From Clostridiaceae bacterium Marseille-Q4143 (GTDB lineage Bacteria; Bacillota; Clostridia; Lachnospirales; Lachnospiraceae), in contig CP073693.1 of NCBI GenBank assembly GCA_018228645.1, positions 3,234,416 to 3,298,415 on the forward strand: 64,000 nucleotides of DNA, written 5' to 3'. Positions within the stretch are counted from its first letter, which is position 1, and each line of letters opens with the position of its first letter. The notes under the pieces were generated by a model. That model saw nothing but the letters and a program-made list of their open reading frames with translations. It was not told the origin of the DNA and searched no databases. Position numbers and translations under genes: made by a program. Below, piece after piece: positions 45,190 through 55,035 of the stretch.

Positions 45190-46842
45190 TTATTTCGCCG
45201 TACGTACAATCTCTTCTGCCCGGTTCAGAGCCTCTGTAATATTTGCGCAGAAATTCTCTTTTCCGACCAGTTCCATAAATCCGTCTTTTTCCATAACATG
45301 TCTTGGCTGCTCATTCACATGGGAGAACACCAGCGCAATTCCCTTTGATTCACAGTATTTCGTCAAGTTATGAAGGGCATTCATAGCGGTACTGTCCAAC
45401 GCCGGAACTGCACGCATACGGAATACCACACACTTCGTAAAATCCTTCACCACAATGTGTTCAATGGCACTGGCTGCACCGAAGAACAGCGGTCCGGTGA
45501 TCTCATATACCCGGATCTGTTTGGACAGTTTCTGCAGATGTTCATCAACCATCTGAGAATCATCATCCATATAGATCCAGCTGTCCACATGAGTCTCGTC
45601 GCTCATCCGCTTAATGAAAAGCAGACATGCCAGAATCATGCCGACCTCAATTGCTACGACGAGGTCAAATACAATCGTCAGCACAAAGGTAACTACCAGC
45701 ACGATAATATCGCTCTTTGGAGCTGTCTCCACCAGATGTTTGAAGGTTCTCCACTGGCACATATTATAAGCTACGATAAACAGAATCGCTGCAATGGTCG
45801 GCATAGGAATCATACCGGCATAAGGCATCAGCACGACCAGAACGATCACCAATGTGATGGAATGTACCATACCGGCCACCGGCGTGCGCCCGCCATTTTT
45901 AATATTGGCTGCTGTTCTTGCGATGGCTCCTGTCGCCGGAATGCCTCCAAACAGAGCAGAGGCAATATTTCCTGCACCCTGAGCTACCAGCTCCATGTCA
46001 GAACGATGTTTTCCATTGATCATACCATCGGCCACCACACAGGAAAGCAGGGACTCGATAGCTGCCAGCACCGCAATGGTAAATGCATTGGGCACGGCTG
46101 CCTCAATGGTCTTAAGGTCAAATGCCGGAAAATGGAAGGACGGCAGCGCATTGCTGATAGTATAGAGATTTCCAATGGTAGACACTTTTAATGGAAGGAA
46201 CTGCACCATCAGGATTCCCACGATTACCGCAATAAGAGAACCCGGAATTTTTTTGAAAATATAAGGAGATACAATCAGGATTGCCAGACTGACCGCGCCC
46301 ACAATCAATGCATCCGTATTTACCGTATTGATATTTCCGATAAATGCTTCCAGTTTTTCCATGGTCTCGATCGGTTTTACCCCATCCGGATAGGTCACAC
46401 CGAAGAAATCTTTCAGCTGCCCGATAATGATAGTCACTGCGATTCCTGATGTAAATCCAGTCGTAATCGTATAAGGAATAAATTTAATCAGCGTTCCAAA
46501 ATGGCAAAGTCCCATAAGAATCAGGAACACACCTGCCAATACTGTCGCAATGACCAGACCATCCAGTCCGTCTCTTGCCACAATTCCTGCCACGATTGTC
46601 GCAAAGGCTGCAGTCGGACCAGCAATCTGCACACTGCTCCCTCCCAGTGCAGAGATCACGAATCCCGCTACAATAGCCGTAAAAATACCTGCCTCCGGTC
46701 CCACACCTGATGCAAGTGCCAGTGCGATGGACAACGGCAGCGCGATAATCGCCACAATGATTCCAGCCGTCACATCTTTAAAGAACTGTTCCCGGCTGTA
46801 TGACTTTAAAGAAGTCAATAACATAGGTTTTAAAGAATTCAT
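45190..46842 (-). CDS. SulP-family anion transporter with STAS domain
   Basis: 550 residues. The N-terminal membrane part (~10-14 helices) includes DVTAGIIVAIIALPLSIALALASG and the conserved GGSSVQIAGPTAAF. Residues ~430-550 are a STAS domain (FFGAASAIE, ALDSTAMNALHNL, where a Ser/Thr is often phosphorylated in relatives). SulP proteins carry sulfate, bicarbonate or dicarboxylates; substrate is not determinable. A carbonic anhydrase is not adjacent. Confidence 0.92.
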   Translation of the reverse strand: MNSLKPMLLTSLKSYSREQFFKDVTAGIIVAIIALPLSIALALASGVGPEAGIFTAIVAGFVISALGGSSVQIAGPTAAFATIVAGIVARDGLDGLVIATVLAGVFLILMGLCHFGTLIKFIPYTITTGFTSGIAVTIIIGQLKDFFGVTYPDGVKPIETMEKLEAFIGNINTVNTDALIVGAVSLAILIVSPYIFKKIPGSLIAVIVGILMVQFLPLKVSTIGNLYTISNALPSFHFPAFDLKTIEAAVPNAFTIAVLAAIESLLSCVVADGMINGKHRSDMELVAQGAGNIASALFGGIPATGAIARTAANIKNGGRTPVAGMVHSITLVIVLVVLMPYAGMIPMPTIAAILFIVAYNMCQWRTFKHLVETAPKSDIIVLVVTFVLTIVFDLVVAIEVGMILACLLFIKRMSDETHVDSWIYMDDDSQMVDEHLQKLSKQIRVYEITGPLFFGAASAIEHIVVKDFTKCVVFRMRAVPALDSTAMNALHNLTKYCESKGIALVFSHVNEQPRHVMEKDGFMELVGKENFCANITEALNRAEEIVRTAK

Positions 46843-46996
46843 CCGTATTTCTATTTCCTTTCATCCTTTATGCACAACAATTCAAAATTATAGCACAGAT
46901 TTTTCCTAATTATCAACCGAAAATATGACAAGTATCTCTTTTCAAGCACCAGTTTTTTTTGTACAATAGATATATTAAAGAACGGAGGCTTTTCTT

Positions 46997-47965
46997 ATGA
47001 AAAAATACGACGTAATCGCTCTTGGTGAGCTTCTTATTGATTTCACCCAGAACGGGCTGAGTGAACAGGGCAACGGACTTTTCGAAGCCAATCCGGGAGG
47101 TGCTCCCTGCAATGTACTTTCCATGTTAAATAACCTTGGGAAGAAAACTTCCTTTATTGGAAAAGTAGGAAATGATCAGTTTGGAAAAACACTGAAAAAA
47201 GCGTTGGAGGAGCTTGGTATCGGCACGGAAAATCTGCTGATGGACAACGAAGTGCATACGACCCTGGCACTGGTACATACCTTTGCAGACGGAGACCGTG
47301 ATTTCTCCTTCTACCGCAATCCGGGCGCTGATATGATGCTCACTGTGGACGAGCTGAACCTTGATCTGGTACGTGATACCAGAATCTTTCATTTTGGCAC
47401 CCTGTCCATGACCCATGACGGCATCCGCGCTACCACAAAAAAAGCAGTAGGAACTGCCAAAGAAGCCGGTGCACTTATCAGTTTCGACCCAAACTTAAGA
47501 GAACCGCTTTGGGATTCTCTTGACAATGCCAAAGAGCAGGTTCGCTGGGGACTTGGAAAATGCGATGTACTGAAGATTTCTGATAATGAGATCCAGTGGC
47601 TCACCGGAGAAAATGATTTCACTGCGGGTGTGAAGAAAATCCGCGAGGAATTCCCAATTCCGTTGATTCTTGTTTCCATGGGCCGTGACGGAAGCCGCGC
47701 ATACTATGGTGATCATTATGTAGAAGTAGCTCCATTCCTTCAGGAAAATACCATTGAGACCACCGGAGCCGGTGATACTTTCTGTGCATGTGTCCTGAAC
47801 TATGTACTGGAGCATGACCTGGAAGCACTGACGGATGAGCAGTTAAAAGAAATGCTCACCTTCGCCAATGCGGCCGCTTCCATCATCACCACCAGAAAAG
47901 GCGCCCTCCGCGTCATGCCGACCCGTGAGGAAGTTCTGGATTTTCTGAAAAAACAGGAGGCATAA
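46997..47965 (+). CDS. scrK: Fructokinase (PfkB family)
   Basis: 322 residues, ATG with GGAGG upstream. N-terminal ALGELLIDFTQNG and NPGGAPCNV, and the C-terminal PfkB signature TTGAGDTFCACVLNY with the catalytic Asp. The GELLIDF/PGGAP pattern is that of bacterial fructokinases. It phosphorylates fructose with ATP. It is followed at 4 bp by a small coiled-coil gene in the same transcript. Confidence 0.92.
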   Translation: MKKYDVIALGELLIDFTQNGLSEQGNGLFEANPGGAPCNVLSMLNNLGKKTSFIGKVGNDQFGKTLKKALEELGIGTENLLMDNEVHTTLALVHTFADGDRDFSFYRNPGADMMLTVDELNLDLVRDTRIFHFGTLSMTHDGIRATTKKAVGTAKEAGALISFDPNLREPLWDSLDNAKEQVRWGLGKCDVLKISDNEIQWLTGENDFTAGVKKIREEFPIPLILVSMGRDGSRAYYGDHYVEVAPFLQENTIETTGAGDTFCACVLNYVLEHDLEALTDEQLKEMLTFANAAASIITTRKGALRVMPTREEVLDFLKKQEA

Positions 47966-47969
47966 ATTG

Positions 47970-48308
47970 ATGGAACTGTTTGAAAAACTGAATGCATTTG
48001 CAAAAACTGCGGCTGACAAAACCAATGAACTGGTAGAAGACACCCGTCTGAAGACCCAGATTCTCCATGACGAAAAATCCATCCGGGAACTGGAGGCCAA
48101 GATCGGCGCTTACTATTACAAAAAATTCGCAGCCGGAGAGTCAGTAGATGAGGCTGTATCTGAGTACTGCACCGCTATCTCCGTGCACAATGCAAATATT
48201 GAAGAAAAAAAAGCGGCTCTTGCTAAAGAAGCCAAAGAAGAAGCACCTGCTTCTGAAGATGCTCCGGCAGAAGAAGTTTCCGAACCGGAAGAAGACCCGT
48301 TTGAATAA
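47970..48308 (+). CDS. Small coiled-coil protein of unknown function
   Basis: 112 residues from the ATG at 47970; AGGAGG lies 9 nt upstream (a TTG at 47967 is also in frame). Residues ~1-90 are helical and charged (ELVEDTRLKTQILHDEKSIRELEAKIG), with no membrane segment; the last ~25 residues are a Glu/Pro/Ala-rich acidic tail. I do not recognise a named family. It is co-transcribed with fructokinase and followed by a strong terminator. Confidence 0.8.
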   Translation: MELFEKLNAFAKTAADKTNELVEDTRLKTQILHDEKSIRELEAKIGAYYYKKFAAGESVDEAVSEYCTAISVHNANIEEKKAALAKEAKEEAPASEDAPAEEVSEPEEDPFE

Positions 48309-48319
48309 CCAAAAATTTT

Positions 48320-48362
48320 CCAAAAAAAGGCTGCCCATCCAACGATGAGCAGCCTTTTTATC
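48320..48362. terminator. Bidirectional terminator
   Basis: AAAAAAAGGCTGCCCATC-CAAC-GATGAGCAGCCTTTTTA: 11-12-bp stem with A/T runs on both sides, between the convergent coiled-coil and purine permease genes. Confidence 0.92.
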
Positions 48363-48379
48363 ATCTATTTTCAAAGTTC

Positions 48380-49747
48380 CTAGATCAGGAAATATTTCAC
48401 TAAGAACAGTACAGCCAGAATATACATCACCGGACTGATCTTCTTCTCTTGTGCTTTTCCTGTCAGCAGATTCAGGATCACATAGGAAATCACTCCCATG
48501 GAAATACCTTCGGAAATGCTGTAGAAGAAGGGCATTGCCCCAATACAGATAAATGCCGGAATTCCCTCACTGAAATCAGAGAAATCAATCAGTCCTACCT
48601 GGTTGACCATGTAGAATCCTACGATAATCAACGCCGGAGCCGTTGCAAATGACGGAATAGCGAGGAAAACCGGGGAGAATAACAGTGCCAGCAAAAACAG
48701 AACTGCCGTCGTAATGGAAGTAAGACCGGTTCTTCCTCCCTCTGTCACACCAGAAGCACTCTCTACAAAAGTGGTCGTAGTAGAAGTACCAAGTACCGCA
48801 CCTGCTGTCGTTGCAACCGCATCTGCCAGAAGGGCTCCCTTGATATTTGGAAGTTTTCCTTCCTTATCTAACATATCTGCTTTCGTAGCCACACCAATCA
48901 AAGTTCCCAGTGTATCAAACATATCTACAAATAAGAACGCACATACGATAACAATGAACTCAGCCACCGGAATAGATGTAAAGTCAAGTTTCATAAAGAT
49001 CGGTGCCAGGCTCGGCACGGAAATACCTGCTGAAAAATCCGGAAGCAGACTGTAATATCCAATCTCCGGGTTCGGCACATACAGCCCCGTAAACTGGCAG
49101 ATAATACCGAGAATCCAGGTTCCTAAGATTCCCCAGAGAATATTTCCTTTTACATTTTTGATAACCAGAATGGCCGTCAGAAATACACCGATGAGGGCCA
49201 GAATCACACAGATACCCGCATCCTGCATGGTTGCACCCTCTACCGCATCCAGGGAAAACAGTTCTACCAGAGTCGCTCCCCCAACAACAATTTTCGCATT
49301 CTGAAGACCAATAAAGGCAATAAAAAATCCAATTCCTACGGATACTGCTTTCTTTAGGTTCGACGGAATGGAATTAAAAATTGCTTCCCGAATATTAAAC
49401 AGCGAAAGCAGAATAAAAATCACACCTTCTACAAAAACGGCTGCCAGCGCAGACTGCCATGGATACCCCATACCGATGACGACCGTATAAGCAAAATATG
49501 CGTTCAGTCCCATACCCGGAGCCAATGCAAACGGATAGTTTGCAAACAATGCCATGCAGGCAGTTCCAAGAAATGAAGCCAGCACCGTTGCAGTGAAGAC
49601 CGCTCCTCTGTCCATACCTGACGCACTTAATACATTTGGATTCACAGCAAGAATATATGCCATGGTCATAAATGTGGTAATCCCCGCCAGAATCTCTGTT
49701 TTCACTGTCGTGTGGTTTTCACGCAGTTTAAACACTTTTTCCAACAT
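48380..49747 (-). CDS. Purine (guanine/hypoxanthine/adenine) permease, AzgA-like NCS2
   Basis: 455 residues from the ATG at 49747 (AGGAGGG 10 nt upstream). Twelve or more hydrophobic helices; TEILAGITTFMTMAYILAVNP at the start, APGMGLNAYFAYT, and GTSTTTTFVESASGVTEGGRTGLT are hallmarks of the PbuG/AzgA branch. It imports purine bases with protons. No purine riboswitch aptamer is visible in the short leader. Confidence 0.94.
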   Translation of the reverse strand: MLEKVFKLRENHTTVKTEILAGITTFMTMAYILAVNPNVLSASGMDRGAVFTATVLASFLGTACMALFANYPFALAPGMGLNAYFAYTVVIGMGYPWQSALAAVFVEGVIFILLSLFNIREAIFNSIPSNLKKAVSVGIGFFIAFIGLQNAKIVVGGATLVELFSLDAVEGATMQDAGICVILALIGVFLTAILVIKNVKGNILWGILGTWILGIICQFTGLYVPNPEIGYYSLLPDFSAGISVPSLAPIFMKLDFTSIPVAEFIVIVCAFLFVDMFDTLGTLIGVATKADMLDKEGKLPNIKGALLADAVATTAGAVLGTSTTTTFVESASGVTEGGRTGLTSITTAVLFLLALLFSPVFLAIPSFATAPALIIVGFYMVNQVGLIDFSDFSEGIPAFICIGAMPFFYSISEGISMGVISYVILNLLTGKAQEKKISPVMYILAVLFLVKYFLI

Positions 49748-49776
49748 AATGTTGAATCCCTCCTGTAAACTTTTTT

Positions 49777-49826
49777 CCCGCAAAAATCGGGCAGAGATGA
49801 ATCATCTCTGCCCGGCTCACTGCGGG
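49777..49826 (-). terminator. Strong hairpin between histidine kinase and purine permease genes
   Basis: Minus-strand CGGGCAGAGATGATTCATCTCTGCCCG (49788-49814) is a perfect palindrome followed by ATTTTTG, enclosed by CCCGCA/TGCGGG. It fits a terminator for the two-component operon. An extended -10 (TGCTATACT) at the kinase stop leaves open that it attenuates the permease. Confidence 0.8.
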
Positions 49827-49857
49827 TTCTCCTTTGATCCTTATACAGTATAGCATA

Positions 49858-52212
49858 CTACTTCTCTTTCTTCCACATAATTGTGACTTTAAAAAGATCT
49901 CCGTCTGTCTCTACCTTAAATTCACCGCCCTGCAGTTCCGTAAAACTCTGGGCAATCGCAAGACCAAGACCGCTTCCTTCGGTATTTCTGGAAAGATCAC
50001 CTCTTACAAACCGCTCCGTGATCTCCTCCGGTGTAAAATTCATCTCCGTTGCAGACATATTTTTCAGGCTGACGGTAACTTTTCCATCCTGATCATTCAT
50101 GGCAATATACACGCGAGAATGAGCCATGGAATATTTTAGAATATTCTGCACCAGGTTATCAATAATACGGAAGGTTCTCTGCGGATCCAGACGCAGGATA
50201 CATTTCTCCTCCGGCAGACTCCACCGGAAATCCAGTGTGCTTGACTGAATTTTATCCTCATTTTCCAGTCGTACTTCCTTGATAAGGCTCACCAGATCTA
50301 CTTCGTCATAATTCATGACGATGTTGTCAGTGGTCGCCTTGCTGATCTCAAACAAATCCTCAATCAGCACTTTCAGCCGCTGGGATTTTTTCTCCAGGGT
50401 TGCCACATATTCTTTACGTTCTTCCTCTGTGATATCTTCTTTTTTCAGCAGATCCACATAGGTGATAATAGCGGTCAATGGTGTCTTTAAGTCATGAGAT
50501 ACATTCGTAATAAGCTCCGTCTTCATATTCCGGCTTCTTACTTCCTCATCTACCGCTTTCCGGAACCCACTTTGAATCGAAGTCAGCTGATCCCGGATGG
50601 GATTAAAAATCCCCATGTCCTCTTCCGTAGAAGCATTCAGATCTCCATCAGCAATGGTCTGTGTGACATTTAAAAGTTTTTTATAATTTTCCTGAATCTC
50701 TCCGCATTTTTTCTTGATAAGCACATACAAAAGAATCGAATAAATAATTGCTCCAAAGATTCCTCCAAACCAGATACAGCACAGCAGAACCACAATCAGT
50801 CCATTAATGCCGACCACTTTCCAGATATTTCTGGTCAGATGCTCATCCAGCTCCACATCCGTCGCCCAATTCCACAGCCTGAGCCACTGACGTTTCAGCC
50901 ATACGAAAAACCGGAAGAACAGCGTCTGTTCCCAGATCGTCCGGAGTGGATGTGTGATATACGGAAGCAGGGAAGCCATCAGCCAGTACCAGCCAAATGC
51001 AAAGCAGCTCCAGAACAGCCAGATCAAGAATACCGCTACTGCGGGGGCATACTGTCCCAACGCCATATCTGATTCCAGGTAACCGGTCAGAGAATCCGAT
51101 CCTCTCTTAAGCGTCAGTATCGCAAATTCATTCCCCAGCGCCCAGACTGTACCAACTGCTCCCATACACCCGATCACAAAGCTTACTTCTGTTGGCAGAC
51201 GGAAAATCCGGTATTTCCGCAGTTCGAGAGAAGGGATATTTTGCAGGATAAGCGCCAGCAATGCCATGGCAATGATGATGACCATACCTGCCGTGGCAAT
51301 ACCGCTGTTATTATAAGCAACTCTTTCCACCCAGTACTCATCATCCATGTAATTATAGCTGTCATAATTTCCATTAATTCCGAAGACAAACGTCACATTC
51401 TGAATGATTGGAAGTGACATCTGCCTCAGCAGTGCATCATTACCAGCCTGATCAACTCTCAGATAGGTTTCATCACCAGATACCACGGTACCAGACTCCA
51501 CATTGATGGCAGTATCCTCGTCGGTCTCATCATAGCTGACCTCATAGTCTTCGCCTTCATCCATGCCATTGTCATCCATGAGCTGTCCAATCGTTGCCTG
51601 CGTGAGACATTCGGTCAGATTTGACAGGCCGCCGATCTCATCCAGATCGAGATTCCATGTCTTACGGATATTCGGAACGCCTCTGCTGTCATAGGAAATG
51701 ACCAGGCCGGAAGAATAGTAATCAAACATATCCACTCCGTCGTTATAAACTGCCTGCAGCAGTCTGGCATCCGAGCCGAAATTTTTGTCCACCCCTTTCG
51801 CATAGCTGGCATATTCGTAGATATCCTGTACCGTTACATACTGGTTTCTCATGTTCTTCATGAGTCTTGCGGCCGCTTCTTTTAAGCCCGCCTGCTCACT
51901 GTCTGTCAGTTTTCCTTTGTCATAGTTCTGTGTCAGATAAGTATAGGCATTCATATCCGGTGTAATCTCATAATTCAGATAGTAAATCGAGGATAACAGA
52001 TACCGTTCAAAGTCGTCACCTACTGTAAATGCAGCCACATCACGATTTTTACTTACTCTGGCTTCTTCCTCTGTCTGATAAGTCTGAATCCTTTTCTGCG
52101 CTTTCTGCCAGAATACCGGATAGAGATTGCACATAATCACACCTGCCAAAGACACGCAAAGCAGTACTGCCAGTATTCCTTTGTATTTATTGTTTTTCCA
52201 TTTTATAGCCAA
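49858..52212 (-). CDS. Sensor histidine kinase with large extracytoplasmic domain and several membrane helices
   Basis: 784 residues. The first codon is TTG at 52212, inside the end of the response-regulator gene (26-bp overlap), which suggests coupling; this start is uncertain. A helix at ~12-32, an extracytoplasmic region to ~305, then four to five more helices to ~500, a HAMP-like segment, HisKA (NVSHDLKTPLTAII, phosphoacceptor His) and HATPase_c with GSGLGLAIAQSF. The ATPase N-box is NLVQNILKYS. The signal is unknown. Partner: the OmpR-type regulator upstream. Confidence 0.9.
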   Translation of the reverse strand: MAIKWKNNKYKGILAVLLCVSLAGVIMCNLYPVFWQKAQKRIQTYQTEEEARVSKNRDVAAFTVGDDFERYLLSSIYYLNYEITPDMNAYTYLTQNYDKGKLTDSEQAGLKEAAARLMKNMRNQYVTVQDIYEYASYAKGVDKNFGSDARLLQAVYNDGVDMFDYYSSGLVISYDSRGVPNIRKTWNLDLDEIGGLSNLTECLTQATIGQLMDDNGMDEGEDYEVSYDETDEDTAINVESGTVVSGDETYLRVDQAGNDALLRQMSLPIIQNVTFVFGINGNYDSYNYMDDEYWVERVAYNNSGIATAGMVIIIAMALLALILQNIPSLELRKYRIFRLPTEVSFVIGCMGAVGTVWALGNEFAILTLKRGSDSLTGYLESDMALGQYAPAVAVFLIWLFWSCFAFGWYWLMASLLPYITHPLRTIWEQTLFFRFFVWLKRQWLRLWNWATDVELDEHLTRNIWKVVGINGLIVVLLCCIWFGGIFGAIIYSILLYVLIKKKCGEIQENYKKLLNVTQTIADGDLNASTEEDMGIFNPIRDQLTSIQSGFRKAVDEEVRSRNMKTELITNVSHDLKTPLTAIITYVDLLKKEDITEEERKEYVATLEKKSQRLKVLIEDLFEISKATTDNIVMNYDEVDLVSLIKEVRLENEDKIQSSTLDFRWSLPEEKCILRLDPQRTFRIIDNLVQNILKYSMAHSRVYIAMNDQDGKVTVSLKNMSATEMNFTPEEITERFVRGDLSRNTEGSGLGLAIAQSFTELQGGEFKVETDGDLFKVTIMWKKEK

Positions 52213-52900
52213 CGCCCCACACCACCTTCAAATATTTTGGATTTTTCGGGTTAATCTCGATCTTCTCACGGATATTCCGCACATGCACCATGATCGTATC
52301 TGAATTGACTGCTTTCTCATTCCAGACCCTCTCATAGATCTCATCAGAAGAGAACACTCTTCCCGGATGCTTCATCAGCAGCAACAGAATCCGGTACTCC
52401 ATTGGGGTCACCTTCACCGGCACACCATCCACCCGGAGTTCTACTTTTTCCTCATTGAGTTCCAGACCGCCGATCCGGTAAATGTGCTGTTCTTCTTCCT
52501 TTGATCCGCCGTCCTTTAATTTTTCCAGATAACGGCTGTAGCGGCGCAGCTGGGAATTGACCCTTGCCAGAAGCTCCAGCGGCGTAAAGGGTTTGGTCAC
52601 ATAATCGTCCGCTCCCATGTTAAGTCCCAGAATCTTATCCACTTCCTCCGATTTTGCAGAGAGCATAATCACCGGGAAATCATAGTCTTTACGCATCTCC
52701 ATGACCATCTGGATTCCATCTTTTCTCGGCATCATCACATCCACGATTGCCAGATGAATTTCCTCTCTGTATATGATCTCCAGTCCTTCGATTCCATCCG
52801 CAGCTTTGAATACTTCATAGCCCTGACTTTTCAGATAAATCTCGATTCCGTCCCGAATCTCTTTGTCGTCCTCGACGACTAACACATGATATTTCTCCAT
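52187..52900 (-). CDS. OmpR/PhoB-family response regulator
   Basis: 237 residues from the ATG at 52900 (AGGAAAAG upstream). Receiver domain with VVEDDKEIRDG, phosphoacceptor Asp in VDVMMPRKDG, and KPF; winged-helix DNA-binding domain from ~140 ending HVRNIREKIE ... VWGVGYKME. It forms an operon with the following kinase gene. Confidence 0.94.
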   Translation of the reverse strand: MEKYHVLVVEDDKEIRDGIEIYLKSQGYEVFKAADGIEGLEIIYREEIHLAIVDVMMPRKDGIQMVMEMRKDYDFPVIMLSAKSEEVDKILGLNMGADDYVTKPFTPLELLARVNSQLRRYSRYLEKLKDGGSKEEEQHIYRIGGLELNEEKVELRVDGVPVKVTPMEYRILLLLMKHPGRVFSSDEIYERVWNEKAVNSDTIMVHVRNIREKIEINPKNPKYLKVVWGVGYKMEKQ

Positions 52901-52953
52901 TTCACTTTTCCTGCCCTTCATGACTTGTATTCTAACTGCCGATTCTTAAAATC

Positions 52954-52997
52954 AAATGCAGGTATTTCTAAAAAAATTCTGAAGAAATACCTGCATA
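52954..52997 (-). terminator. Terminator of the topB-comB operon
   Basis: Hairpin ATGCAGGTATTTCT ... GAAATACCTGCAT (52956-52995); minus-strand continuation TTTGATTTT. Confidence 0.75.
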
Positions 52998-53005
52998 CTT
53001 TCTAA

Positions 53006-53701
53006 TTATAAATCTACTCTATGAACTTCAAACATGTCCTCTGACCGTCTGGTTACCTGCAGGACAAAATCGAATCGGTCCACATCTGTGCACAGCTGAT
53101 AATCTTCTGCCGGAAATACCTCCTGGGTCTCCGGCCGGAAAAATTTTTCCCCGGATTCGGTGTGACGGAGTGTTTTCAGTTCTGCCTCCATATCAAGAGA
53201 GGTTCCTTCCACCAGACTCTTAATATAGCGGGCACATAAAACATCTTCCGGCGCGGAGGCCTTTCCTTCCAGTCCCATGGCAACCAGAGAGACCTGATCC
53301 GGCTGTACTTTCTGAATGTAACGCGCAATGGCCGCTGCGTTGACCAGACTTCCCGTGATAATCTCCTCTGCTCCTGCAGCATTGACGATTCCCTGGGTTC
53401 CGGCACTGGTGGTGTGGATCAGTGTCTTTCCCTCAAGATCGGCGTCTGCGGTCTGGGACGGAGAATTTCCATATTGAAATCCCGGAAGAATCACACCGTG
53501 ACGCTCTCCTATCAGAACCGCCTCCGGATGGTTTTCTTTCCATGCATAAGCGGTCTCTTTCGCCCCCACCGGACACAACTGTGCCGGATGTTTTGCCATC
53601 AGATAGCACTCCAGGGAAAATGCCCGGAAGACATCAATAATAACGGTCAGCCCTTTCGCCTGTCTGGCCCCTTCTATCATTTCCAAAATCTGAATATTCA
53701 T
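53006..53701 (-). CDS. 2-phosphosulfolactate phosphatase (ComB) family protein
   Basis: 231 residues from the ATG at 53701 (GAGG 10 nt upstream; an in-frame ATG at 53734 overlaps the previous gene). VIIDVFRAFS near the start, GERHG-ILPGFQYGNSPSQ and HTTSAGTQGI match the ComB fold, a Mg-dependent phosphatase of coenzyme M synthesis in archaea. No comA or comC is present, and Clostridia rarely make coenzyme M, so the bacterial substrate is likely different. Confidence 0.85.
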   Translation of the reverse strand: MNIQILEMIEGARQAKGLTVIIDVFRAFSLECYLMAKHPAQLCPVGAKETAYAWKENHPEAVLIGERHGVILPGFQYGNSPSQTADADLEGKTLIHTTSAGTQGIVNAAGAEEIITGSLVNAAAIARYIQKVQPDQVSLVAMGLEGKASAPEDVLCARYIKSLVEGTSLDMEAELKTLRHTESGEKFFRPETQEVFPAEDYQLCTDVDRFDFVLQVTRRSEDMFEVHRVDL

Positions 53702-53717
53702 CTTTTTCTGCCTCAAT

Positions 53718-54287
53718 CTAATTGTCTGATCCATTCTGACAAAGCCTTTCTGCCAGCTCGTCCAGTTTTTTTCTCACATCCGGGCGCTCCGCAAGTCCTT
53801 TCTTATCTGAGCCGCCCATGGTTACGATACCTTCACAGACTGCTCCCAGATCATCCAGCATGTACTGGAACGTAGTGGATGCTCCCAGAAACTGCCGTTC
53901 GGATTCCGGTGCTCCGCCCACCAGCAGAATCGCCCCTTTCCGGTAAGGCTTTTTTCTCCCTCCCCGGATGATGGCTGCCCAGTATACCTGCAGCCGGTCC
54001 AATACTGCTTTCATGGATCCTGGAATATTATAAAAATATACCGGAGCTGCGAAAATAATCCGATCCGCTGCGTCGAGCTTCGCGTAGATCTCATTCATAG
54101 GATCATCAATGGCACATTTAGGATGGGTAAAGCAGTAGCGACAGTCCCTGCAGGGAGTAATGTCTTTCCGGTTATCCACCGACAGCCATTCCACTTCGCC
54201 GTCAAGCTGTCCTGCCAGATATTCTGCCATGGCAATCGTATGTCCTTTTTTTCTCGGTGTTCCAGTGATAATCAGTGTTTTCATCAT
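53718..54287 (-). CDS. Flavodoxin-family NAD(P)H-dependent oxidoreductase with Cys cluster
   Basis: 189 residues. ITGTPRKKGHT is the FMN phosphate loop; CRDCRYCFTHPKC lies at residues ~46-58, the Cys pattern of the iron-sulfur-flavoprotein-like / NADPH-dependent FMN reductase group; APVYFYNIPGSMKAVLDR follows. Probably reduces quinone-like or other small electrophiles; substrate not known. Overlaps or abuts comB. Confidence 0.87.
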   Translation of the reverse strand: MMKTLIITGTPRKKGHTIAMAEYLAGQLDGEVEWLSVDNRKDITPCRDCRYCFTHPKCAIDDPMNEIYAKLDAADRIIFAAPVYFYNIPGSMKAVLDRLQVYWAAIIRGGRKKPYRKGAILLVGGAPESERQFLGASTTFQYMLDDLGAVCEGIVTMGGSDKKGLAERPDVRKKLDELAERLCQNGSDN

Positions 54288-54303
54288 TGTTCCTTTTCTT
54301 TTT

Positions 54304-55035
54304 TTATAGAAGCATTCCCGGTAATATCCATCTGCCGATAACTCCGTAGATCAGCAGATGAACTGGATAAAACCAATAGAAAAACCATTTGGGCTGCCGC
54401 CCCCGCTCCCCATTATAAAACCAGATGGGGATGAAAGCCAACGGTGCCGGAAGCTCCCAGTAAGTACAGATCGCTCCTGTGATACACTGCTGGAATCTGG
54501 ATTCCCGCATAAGATAGAGCACGACAATCAAAGCCACTCCCATTGCTCCATAGTCACAGTGCACCAGTTCTCCCAGCGCACATCCGGCTGCGGCAATCAC
54601 CAGACGCAGATACCAGACATCCTTCTGGGTTTTCAATGCCCAGATGGTCAGAAGTCCAAGCAGCAAAGTTACATACACATTCTGATACTGCCAGTCAAAG
54701 AATTTCCCGCGCACTGCCAGATCAAAAGGAATCTCGCTGATCAGTGCAAAAATTCCCAGCCGCATGGCATATTTTTTCACATCCCTGGTATGAAGAAATC
54801 CTTCCACCAAAAGGAAACAGAAAATCGGAAAGGCCGGCCGGCCAATATACCGTAAGATCCGGTCCACCCGCAGTAACTCGTTCCAGTGATCGGAAAACAG
54901 ATTTCCCAGAGGTGACCTGCCCCAGACGTTCATCACATAGGTTTCCAGAACAGATGCCCCGAAATGGTCAATGACCATGGTGATAACCGCAAACCATTTG
55001 AGTACGCTGCCGCTGATCCCCCATTTAGTCTTCAT
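54304..55035 (-). CDS. TraX-like membrane protein
   Basis: 243 residues, about eight hydrophobic helices. KWFAVITMVIDHFGA, RYIGRPAFPIFCFLLVEGF and the end WFFYWFYPVHLLIYG are the TraX family signature; relatives acetylate F-pilin but chromosomal Firmicutes copies have no known role. It overlaps the acyltransferase gene by 11 bp. Confidence 0.9.
   Translation of the reverse strand: MKTKWGISGSVLKWFAVITMVIDHFGASVLETYVMNVWGRSPLGNLFSDHWNELLRVDRILRYIGRPAFPIFCFLLVEGFLHTRDVKKYAMRLGIFALISEIPFDLAVRGKFFDWQYQNVYVTLLLGLLTIWALKTQKDVWYLRLVIAAAGCALGELVHCDYGAMGVALIVVLYLMRESRFQQCITGAICTYWELPAPLAFIPIWFYNGERGRQPKWFFYWFYPVHLLIYGVIGRWILPGMLL

Noticed and set aside
49760..49860. Purine riboswitch before the permease
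   Set aside because: The leader is too short and has none of the conserved aptamer loops.
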